Of a stretch of DNA of 11,387 nt, positions 5,537-11,387 are shown piece by piece; positions within the stretch are counted from its first letter, which is position 1, and each line of letters opens with the position of its first letter. This DNA comes from an uncultured Clostridium sp. (GTDB lineage Bacteria > Bacillota > Clostridia > TANB77 > CAG-465): positions 1-11,387 of the forward strand of contig CAJLBR010000034.1 of NCBI GenBank assembly GCA_905204915.1. Reading direction: 5' to 3'. The notes under the pieces were generated by a model that did not search any database, had not been told where the DNA came from, and worked only from the letters and a program-made list of their open reading frames with translations. A program made the translations under genes and the position numbers.

Positions 5537-8176
5537 TTAGTTTGTTGCCTTCTTTGTAGAACATTTATCAGTATAATAGTACTGCATATCATGTATATAA
5601 TTTGAAATATCTGAATATCCAATCCATGCCAATCCATTAGTTGTTGAAATTTTTATATATGATTTGTATGGATTGCTTGTCATTTTAGAACTACTTGATA
5701 TTTCATCGTCTGTAAATTTATGCTCACTTGGTCCATATACAGAATAAAACCAGTTAGCTTTATAATATGACTGAGAATTTATAGTATGCAAATTATTTTG
5801 AAGTCCATATTTTTGATTTCCAACTTTATTACTCTTTACTAACTTTAAGCTATCTTTTACAGATGATTCAGCACCACTTGCTGTATTTTCATAATATTTT
5901 CTAACTCTAAAATCTACTCCATAATCCAAATAACTGATTAGAGAAGATCCATATTTAGCAGATCCAGTTGATATTATTTTATTTGGACTAACTGCAAATA
6001 AGAATTGTTCAGATGTTGTATTCTTTACTCCATGATGACCCTTTTTTAACACTTGAGCTGTTATATCTTTTTTAGTTAATCTTGATAGATGATATTTAGA
6101 TTCAACTTGGGATGTTGTTTTAAGTCCCTCACTTACCATTATATCTTTTACTAAATTTAAATTTGTAGTAACTATGTTAGCATCTGGAGAGTTACCTTTA
6201 TTATATCCACTAGAGAATCTTACTGGTAATCCAGTGCTATCACTTAAATATCCATACTTTCCAGTAGTTCCTTCGCTAGTTGTTCCACTAGGCCTTGTAA
6301 ATTCTACTGAATTATTTGCTAAATTTATTTCATCTCTTACTTTTCCAAGTAATATTTCTTCAGTAAAAAATTCTGCATCTCCCATAAATAGCATTTTTCT
6401 TGAACCACATATAAGTTTCACTATAACAGATTGATTATTTTGTTTAGTATGAGTTGTTTGATAATATGGAGCACTTCCAACTTGTAAAAGTGAAGATGAA
6501 GAATTTTTATAATTAAATGCTCCTTGTCTATAGCCAGTAGCCGATTTCGTACCGCTTTCTGTATATATACTATCATAGAATTTATCTGGTATATCACTAT
6601 GTGGATATGGATTAAATATATTTAGCATACATCCATCTATCTTAATACAATTTCCTGCTGTAACAGTAATAAGATTTTTTGATTTGCCATAATCTAAAAC
6701 TGTTTTTAAGGGAGTAGATATTGAACTGTATGTTTCAGAAACGCATCCTACTACTATATTATCAAAGGAATAATTCTTTATTAATGTAGAAAATCCTCCT
6801 ATATGATCACTGTCATAATGTGTTAAAATAAAATAATCTATTTTATTTCCATTAAATTTTAATTCGTTCTTTAAGAAATTAGTAATTACAGTTCCACCAT
6901 TTTTTGTGTTAAGATCTGAATTATTAGCACTATATCCAGAATCTATTAGTATAGTTTTTCCGGTTGCAGTTTTTATAAATATAGCATCTGCAGCAGATTT
7001 GCTATTAGTTGCTTTAGGATCCTCAGATACATCTATAAAATATATTTCTGCTCCACTAGTTGGAAAAACTCTTACATATTTTTCTATGTATCCGTTAAGT
7101 GTATTATCATTAGATTTTCCTGTATAAAATTCAACATTTACCGTAATTTTATAAGAAGTTCCTGTTGAAAGACCTGAAAAAGTGTACTCATTAGTTGTTC
7201 TATCTTTTTCTTTAACTTGGTCGTCTATATAAAAATCGTAATTTTTAATATAAAATGAATTTCCAACACCAACGACTGCACTAATTAAACCTTCAGCTGT
7301 TGAAGAATTTAAGCTTGCAACATAATCGTTTCTTGTAAATTTACTATTTTTATTTCCGTTACTATCTACAGCAAAACCTTCTTCTATATTTAGTGTTAAA
7401 TGACCACATGCATCAGTATCATCCTTAGTCTTTACTGTAACACTCATTGTATTAGTAGTATAATCAAAATCGGATATTTGAGTTGTAATATAATTTACTG
7501 TTTTATCATCATACCCGTCTCCACTATCTGAAAATGTAAGCTTACTTTTATCTACAGATTTTAGATTTGAATCAGCTACTTTTATTGTATACGTTACTTC
7601 AGATCCTGCAAGTATTACACTATCATCAGAACTTGATACCGTAATTTCAGGAGCTTTATCAGTATTTACAGTAACCAAACACTGAGCTGTTTTGCCATTT
7701 TGTGTTTTTGCAAAAATAGTACAATTTCCTGAATTAATACCTGTAATAACACCGTTTGAGTTAACTGTTGCAACTTTATTATTGCTACTTTCCCAAGTTA
7801 TAGTTTTATTAGTAGTATTGGCCGGTAAAATAGTAGCATTTAATGAAAAACTTTCTCCTACCTCTAATGTTTTAACATTTGGGTTTATACTGATACTTGT
7901 GGCCAAAACATCTTGAGATTTTAGATATACATTATATACTAAAAATACATCTAACAAATCTACCTTTCCATCTGAGTTTATATCAGATATAGCTTTCTTA
8001 TCAGCTGTCAAACTACCATTTTTTAAATAATGATTATAAGTTAAAAAAACATCAACTAAATCTACTTTTCCATCTGAGTTTATATCCCCTTTTATATTGC
8101 TACTAGCATACACAAAACTACTTATAAAAATAGTAAGCATAGATATAACAAATACAAAATTCAATTTAATTTTCAT
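5537..8176 (-). CDS. Secreted dockerin / Big2 / ComEC-type metallo-beta-lactamase protein
   Basis: An 879-residue exported protein. In order: signal peptide (1 to about 25), two dockerin type I calcium repeats (about 28-87, INSDGKVDLVDVFL and INSDGKVDLLDVFL), a Big2 Ig-like domain (about 91-171, LEVGESFSLNATILPANTTN ... ITWESSNNKVATVNSNGVITG), a further Ig-like and Fn3-like region (about 175-375), then a metallo-beta-lactamase domain. The last shows LIDSG (about 411), THYDSDHIGG with His453, Asp455, Asp457 and His458, MGDAE near 598-602 and KGHHG near 712-716. HxDxDHIGG is the version seen in the C-terminal hydrolase of ComEC. That fold cleaves phosphodiesters, so an extracellular nuclease or phosphodiesterase is likely but unproven. 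The start at MKIKLN is set by a GGGGGAT site; the ATGs seven and four codons upstream lack one. Dockerin at the N-terminus is unusual. Confidence 0.85.
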   Translation of the reverse strand: MKIKLNFVFVISMLTIFISSFVYASSNIKGDINSDGKVDLVDVFLTYNHYLKNGSLTADKKAISDINSDGKVDLLDVFLVYNVYLKSQDVLATSISINPNVKTLEVGESFSLNATILPANTTNKTITWESSNNKVATVNSNGVITGINSGNCTIFAKTQNGKTAQCLVTVNTDKAPEITVSSSDDSVILAGSEVTYTIKVADSNLKSVDKSKLTFSDSGDGYDDKTVNYITTQISDFDYTTNTMSVTVKTKDDTDACGHLTLNIEEGFAVDSNGNKNSKFTRNDYVASLNSSTAEGLISAVVGVGNSFYIKNYDFYIDDQVKEKDRTTNEYTFSGLSTGTSYKITVNVEFYTGKSNDNTLNGYIEKYVRVFPTSGAEIYFIDVSEDPKATNSKSAADAIFIKTATGKTILIDSGYSANNSDLNTKNGGTVITNFLKNELKFNGNKIDYFILTHYDSDHIGGFSTLIKNYSFDNIVVGCVSETYSSISTPLKTVLDYGKSKNLITVTAGNCIKIDGCMLNIFNPYPHSDIPDKFYDSIYTESGTKSATGYRQGAFNYKNSSSSLLQVGSAPYYQTTHTKQNNQSVIVKLICGSRKMLFMGDAEFFTEEILLGKVRDEINLANNSVEFTRPSGTTSEGTTGKYGYLSDSTGLPVRFSSGYNKGNSPDANIVTTNLNLVKDIMVSEGLKTTSQVESKYHLSRLTKKDITAQVLKKGHHGVKNTTSEQFLFAVSPNKIISTGSAKYGSSLISYLDYGVDFRVRKYYENTASGAESSVKDSLKLVKSNKVGNQKYGLQNNLHTINSQSYYKANWFYSVYGPSEHKFTDDEISSSSKMTSNPYKSYIKISTTNGLAWIGYSDISNYIHDMQYYYTDKCSTKKATN
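7956..8086 (-). repeat. Direct repeat encoding the two dockerin calcium loops
   Basis: The 29 nt at 7956-7984 and at 8058-8086 differ at a single base and are 102 nt (34 codons) apart. Both encode the DINSDGKVDL calcium-loop block. Near-identity at the third codon positions points to recent duplication or gene conversion between the two dockerin halves. Confidence 0.8.
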
Positions 8177-8207
8177 ATAATCCCCCATAATATACATTTT
8201 CTATTAT

Positions 8208-8236
8208 GTTATAACAAATTTAAAGATTGTTCAATA
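8208..8236 (-). promoter_or_regulatory. Possible extended -10 promoter of the dockerin-MBL gene
   Basis: Minus strand TGTTATAAC holds a TATAAC -10 (8208-8213) with the TGn extension. The region 17 nt upstream (TATTGA, 8231-8236) is a poor -35, which extended -10 promoters tolerate. About 30 nt before the start codon. Confidence 0.35.
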
Positions 8237-8255
8237 TATATTTATATATATAAAT

Positions 8256-8282
8256 AAAAAAAAGCCCCTTTTTAGGAGCTTT
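8256..8282 (-). terminator. Terminator of the zinc-ribbon/TPM operon
   Basis: Arms 8261-8269 and 8274-8282 form a 9-bp stem with a 4-nt loop and one U-G pair in the minus-strand RNA, followed by a run of T. It lies about 48 nt after the TPM gene. Confidence 0.85.
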
Positions 8283-8329
8283 AATGTAATTTTTTATATT
8301 TTTAATCTAAATCTATTTGGATAATTTTA

Positions 8330-9160
8330 TTAGAAGCTTCTTCCGCCTCCACCATGTGAAGAACCACTACTAGAAGAGTGACTAGAAGATCCTCCACCAG
8401 ATGATGATGGTGGATCATAAACTTTAGAAGTGTGAGTAGTCACAAATCTATCTTCATTTTCTGTTAATTTAAAACTATCTTTATCTAAATATTGTTTTGC
8501 TTGAACTGCTTTTCTTACAGTCTTATGTTTTGAACATGCTATTCCAATAAAGATTGCTGTGCCAGTTAAACAAACTAAAACTATTTGAATAATTGGAAAT
8601 TTTGGAGTAGCATCGTTAATGAAAGCTTTTGCACATCCATAATAATCTTGCACTGATATTCTATCATATGTTGAATCTAATATAGAATCAATCTTTGCAT
8701 CACTATATTTTTGAATTGCTTTACCAGTTGTTGAAATCCACATATTTCTCTTATCCATATCAATTAAGAATAAGATACCATCATGGTTGCTACCAACTCC
8801 AAAATCATTGTAATCGTAAAAGTCATCTGCATAATCCATTGAAGAATTTTTATTATTTTCATCTATTGTTACAATTACCATATCCATTTTAGTTTTATTA
8901 ATAAATTTTGTAATTTTTTCATATAAATCTTGTTCTTCTTCATCAGTTAATAAATCGGCAAAGTCATAAACTTTTTCAGATGCATCAACTTTTGGAGTAC
9001 TCAAAGCAGCCTCTCTAACAGTAGAATTAACCGTAATGTCACTTCTAATTTTTAAATCATCAGCTGTTCTTACCTCAGTGTTTGTAGAAGCAAAAACATT
9101 TGCTGAAAGAATAAAGGCAAAAACAAAACTTAAAATCATAAATATTTTACTCTTTTTCAT
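8330..9160 (-). CDS. TPM-domain membrane protein (YdjH-like)
   Basis: A 276-residue exported membrane protein: Sec signal (1-24), a linker, a TPM domain (about 63-183; VYDFADLLTDEEEQDLYEKI, DMVIVTID, DDFYDYNDFGVGSNHDGILFLIDM, WISTTGKA), one membrane segment (about 189-209), a basic cytoplasmic stretch, and a Ser/Gly/His-rich tail ending HGGGGRSF. The layout matches TPM proteins such as Bacillus YdjH, in which the domain sits outside the membrane. It follows the zinc-ribbon gene by 10 nt, its AGGAGG site overlapping that gene's stop, so the two are co-translated. In Bacillus the ydjFGHI operon (PspA, YdjG, YdjH, YdjI) is part of an envelope-stress response; here PspA and YdjI are absent from the window. 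Molecular activity unknown. Confidence 0.85.
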   Translation of the reverse strand: MKKSKIFMILSFVFAFILSANVFASTNTEVRTADDLKIRSDITVNSTVREAALSTPKVDASEKVYDFADLLTDEEEQDLYEKITKFINKTKMDMVIVTIDENNKNSSMDYADDFYDYNDFGVGSNHDGILFLIDMDKRNMWISTTGKAIQKYSDAKIDSILDSTYDRISVQDYYGCAKAFINDATPKFPIIQIVLVCLTGTAIFIGIACSKHKTVRKAVQAKQYLDKDSFKLTENEDRFVTTHTSKVYDPPSSSGGGSSSHSSSSGSSHGGGGRSF

Positions 9161-9170
9161 ATTTTTCCTC

Positions 9171-10223
9171 CTACATAAACAATCTAACTATAAAAGTTAT
9201 AAGTGAAACTAAAGCTGTAGATCCTAAAAAAGTTCCAATAGCAGTTAGCCACATTTTTTTCTTATCTATTGGAATATCTCCAACCATTTTTCCAGTTTGA
9301 CCATTCATTGCAAATAAATACATCTTATCTTTATATTTAATGTTTAGCATCCAAACTGGTAACAAAACATATTCAGATTTAGTTGTATCTATTTTAGCAT
9401 TTGATTTTGTAACGTTAATTGTTGAATATCCCTTAACTGTTGCTTTTAATTCATCTATAGTAGATTTGGCAACTCTATCGTGCGCTCTTTTAGATGCTGC
9501 TACTTTATCAACATCATACTTCTCTGACAAAAATCCAGATAAATATGACATACTAAATTCTTTTAAACCATCATAATAAAATGGTTCTATTGAATCCATA
9601 GTATCATCATCAAATTTTGTAGAGCCATCAACTGGCACTTTAATAAATTTCATGTTACCAGCACGTCTTACAAAATACTCATCTGTTTTTGTATATTTAT
9701 AGTCACCACTTCTCCAAGTTTTTATATTTTTAGCAGTTACATTTATATCACCTTCTACAGAACAATCATATACCCAAAATGGTATATAAACCCCTGTAAG
9801 CTTTTGAATATTTTCCTCTTTACTAAAGTCTTTTGGAGCAAATAGTTTTCCCTTTTTGAATTTTTTAAACATCTCTATTGCTTGCTCTTTAGTATTAGCA
9901 AAAGGTATAATTTCAACAGGTCTAAATTCATCTTGAAGTTTATTTTTTACTATACTAGTACTTCCACAGTATACACAAAATGTAGCAGTGGTATTTTCAT
10001 CAGTTATTATTTGAGCGCCACAGTTTGGACATTCGTAAACATCTGCGTCTACATTACTCTTTTTTGCAAAAGAAGATTCCGGTGCATTTTGCTTCTTTTC
10101 ATTTTCTTCTAACTGTTCCAACGCAAATGAACCACCACAATACGGACAATCCCATCTTTGAGTTTCCGGATTAAAAGGTAGCTTAGCATTACACGATGGA
10201 CATTTATGATCTAAAACTTCCAT
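9171..10223 (-). CDS. Zinc-ribbon membrane protein (YdjG-like)
   Basis: A 350-residue protein with two zinc ribbons at the N-terminus: CPSC...CPYC (Cys8, 11, 26, 29) and CPNC...CVYC (Cys65, 68, 83, 86). The central domain shows PFxIPFWVYDC near 147-154 and LLPVWMLNIKYKDKMYLFAMNG near 287-308, and a single C-terminal membrane helix lies at about 324-348. These fit TFIIB-type zinc-ribbon proteins that accompany TPM proteins, such as Bacillus YdjG. The N-terminal ribbons would face the cytoplasm and could bind a partner protein. It is the first gene of a two-gene operon. An AAGGGGGAT site precedes the ATG. Confidence 0.85.
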   Translation of the reverse strand: MEVLDHKCPSCNAKLPFNPETQRWDCPYCGGSFALEQLEENEKKQNAPESSFAKKSNVDADVYECPNCGAQIITDENTTATFCVYCGSTSIVKNKLQDEFRPVEIIPFANTKEQAIEMFKKFKKGKLFAPKDFSKEENIQKLTGVYIPFWVYDCSVEGDINVTAKNIKTWRSGDYKYTKTDEYFVRRAGNMKFIKVPVDGSTKFDDDTMDSIEPFYYDGLKEFSMSYLSGFLSEKYDVDKVAASKRAHDRVAKSTIDELKATVKGYSTINVTKSNAKIDTTKSEYVLLPVWMLNIKYKDKMYLFAMNGQTGKMVGDIPIDKKKMWLTAIGTFLGSTALVSLITFIVRLFM

Positions 10224-10248
10224 AATATCCCCCTTATCACATAGTAAA

Positions 10249-10277
10249 ATTATATAACATTATTTATAAGTTTACAA
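10249..10277 (-). promoter_or_regulatory. SigA promoter of the zinc-ribbon/TPM operon
   Basis: Minus strand TTGTAA (10272-10277), 17-nt spacer, perfect TATAAT (10249-10254), about 26 nt before the start codon. No SigW-like promoter (the type used by Bacillus ydjFGHI) was recognised. Confidence 0.6.
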
Positions 10278-10314
10278 CTTTTTTAGTATATATTTCTAGT
10301 TTTTTTGACATATA

Positions 10315-10343
10315 TTGACTTAACGTAAAAAAAACTATATACT
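10315..10343 (+). promoter_or_regulatory. SigA promoter of the pentapeptide-repeat gene
   Basis: TTGACT (10315-10320), 17-nt spacer, TATACT (10338-10343), divergent from the zinc-ribbon operon promoter. Transcription would start near 10350, where the AGGTGG ribosome site begins, so the 5' leader would be only about ten nucleotides. Confidence 0.65.
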
Positions 10344-10359
10344 TTACTTAGGTGGTATT

Positions 10360-10956
10360 ATGACTGAGGAAAATTTTGAAATTACTGATGAACCTGTGAT
10401 AGAAAATTTAACTTTAAAAGAAAAAATATTTGAAAACATAACTGCTGATAATGTTGAAATAATAAACTGCAATTTAGAAAAAGTACAATTTATAAACTGT
10501 GATATTCCCAAAATTTATATAAAAAACTCCACATTAAGTGAATGTAATTTATCCGGTAACACTATAAAACAAGCAAATTTTAAAAATTGTAACTTCATAA
10601 ATTGCAAACTAAGTTATTCTAATTTAAGCGGTTCTTTTATAACTGACTGTACTTTTAAAGAGTGTATTATGAAGAATTTAACACTTGATGATTCTTCAAT
10701 TAAATCTACCAATTTTCTTCAAAGCAATCTTTCAGGTGCATACATTGGAAATTGTAATCTTTCAAAAACAATTTATAATATGTGTAATTTATCTTATGCT
10801 AATTTTTCTGGAACAAAATTAAAAGGTATAGATTTTTCAAATTCTGAAATTGATGAAATTACATGTTATTTAGAGGATTTAAAAGGTGCCATAATGGATG
10901 AAATTCAAGCTTTAGAATTTCTAAAAATAATTGGGATAAAAATAAAAGGAAACTAA
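10360..10956 (+). CDS. Pentapeptide-repeat protein with cysteine ladder
   Basis: A 198-residue cytosolic protein. From about residue 35 to 160 it consists of five-residue repeats with Leu, Phe or Ile at the centre and a small residue two positions before it (NCNLE, ECNLS, QANFK, NCNFI, NCKLS, YSNLS, NCNLS, YANFS), which fold as a right-handed quadrilateral beta-helix. The short tail DEIQALEFLKIIGIKI is common at the end of this family. The family includes Qnr/MfpA DNA mimics that protect DNA gyrase, but most members have unknown roles and no quinolone link is shown here. Nine of ten cysteines (37, 47, 62, 77, 82, 97, 102, 132, 142) fall in one register. An AGGTGG site precedes the ATG. Convergent with the next gene. 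Confidence 0.9.
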   Translation: MTEENFEITDEPVIENLTLKEKIFENITADNVEIINCNLEKVQFINCDIPKIYIKNSTLSECNLSGNTIKQANFKNCNFINCKLSYSNLSGSFITDCTFKECIMKNLTLDDSSIKSTNFLQSNLSGAYIGNCNLSKTIYNMCNLSYANFSGTKLKGIDFSNSEIDEITCYLEDLKGAIMDEIQALEFLKIIGIKIKGN

Positions 10957-10970
10957 TTTAGTTTCCTTTT
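10944..10970. terminator. Bidirectional terminator shared by convergent genes
   Basis: A 13+1+13 perfect inverted repeat (10944-10956 and 10958-10970) with TTTT at the end of each strand. It contains the stop codons of both convergent genes, one base apart. Confidence 0.8.
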
Positions 10971-11387
10971 AAACAATCTTTTATAGCATCTTCTAGAACG
11001 TTTCCTATTTCTTCTTTGTTAAGTCCTATTTCTGTAAGCTTAGAAATTATTTTACCAATTTCTTTTTGAATTTCATTATAGTTTATTTTTATATCGGACT
11101 TTTGCTCTACTTTTTCATGAGATTCATTAATTATTTTATCTAGATCTATAAATTTTGAATCATCATTAAATAAATGTTGTCTAACTTTATGTACCTTTCT
11201 GAACTGAAAAAATTCTTTAGAATCTCCTTCGAAACATACTTCCATAACGGCATTTATATTTCTTATTCTAATGTTCAAAGTCCTACTTGTACTACCGTAC
11301 GAACTTTCTGCCCCCTTTTTTTCAAGACTGTTAAGTCCTTCCCATAATTGCTTTGCTTTAAGGAGGTTTTTCTTGTCTCCGACTCCA
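10958..11387 (-). CDS. Unidentified protein, 5' end beyond the window
   Basis: The minus-strand frame ending here stays open to the right edge, so the start lies outside the window. The visible 143 residues read GVGDKKNLLKAKQLWEGLNS at the edge, then LEKKGAESSYGSTSRT, NIRIRNINAVMEVCFEGDSK, EFFQFRKVHKVRQHLFND, and a charged C-terminus NEIQKEIGKIISKLTEIGLN ending DCLKGN. A TTG codon at 11276-11278 could be taken for a start, but it has no ribosome site and the sequence upstream of it reads as normal protein. It appears soluble and partly helical at the C-terminus. I do not recognise the family. Confidence 0.65.
   Translation of the reverse strand, partial: GVGDKKNLLKAKQLWEGLNSLEKKGAESSYGSTSRTLNIRIRNINAVMEVCFEGDSKEFFQFRKVHKVRQHLFNDDSKFIDLDKIINESHEKVEQKSDIKINYNEIQKEIGKIISKLTEIGLNKEEIGNVLEDAIKDCLKGN

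Noticed and set aside
11276..11278. TTG start for the right-edge gene
   Set aside because: There is no ribosome site before it, and the frame stays open and protein-like to the window edge, so the gene is best read as truncated by the window.

Overview
The window is AT-rich, tightly packed with strong AGGAGG-type ribosome binding sites, and carries a sporulation sigma factor (sigK) plus what looks like the 3' end of a SpoIID-like gene. Together these point to an endospore-forming, fermentative clostridium (Clostridium-like Firmicute). The species cannot be named from the sequence alone.

Layout. (1) 1-2300: the tail of a SpoIID/LytB-like gene on the + strand faces a compact minus-strand operon of a HAD-type 5'-nucleotidase, a DUF5662 protein with an HD-like histidine/aspartate pattern, and a fermentative D-lactate dehydrogenase. 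(2) 2322-4490: an unusual accessory cluster. Two paralogous small membrane-anchored proteins (minus strand) flank a compositionally atypical secreted protein (+ strand). All three have Spo0A-box-like sites upstream. A decayed remnant of a further copy of the unit lies at about 4425-4492. (3) 4707-5399: sigK, uninterrupted and with its pro-sequence. (4) 5537-8176: a large secreted protein with dockerin-type calcium repeats, a Big2 Ig-like domain and a ComEC-type metallo-beta-lactamase domain. (5) 8330-10223: a two-gene operon of a zinc-ribbon membrane protein and a TPM-domain membrane protein, resembling Bacillus YdjG-YdjH. (6) 10360-11387: a pentapeptide-repeat protein with a regular cysteine ladder, convergent with an unidentified gene that runs off the right edge.

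How the parts fit. The left operon joins nucleotide phosphate removal with lactate fermentation. The accessory cluster looks like a small duplicating module; the most interesting reading is a Spo0A-linked secreted factor with membrane-anchored partner or immunity proteins, which is inference only. The YdjG/YdjH-like pair suggests envelope-stress function. Gene ends are marked by hairpin terminators, several of them bidirectional and two of them reaching into coding ends.
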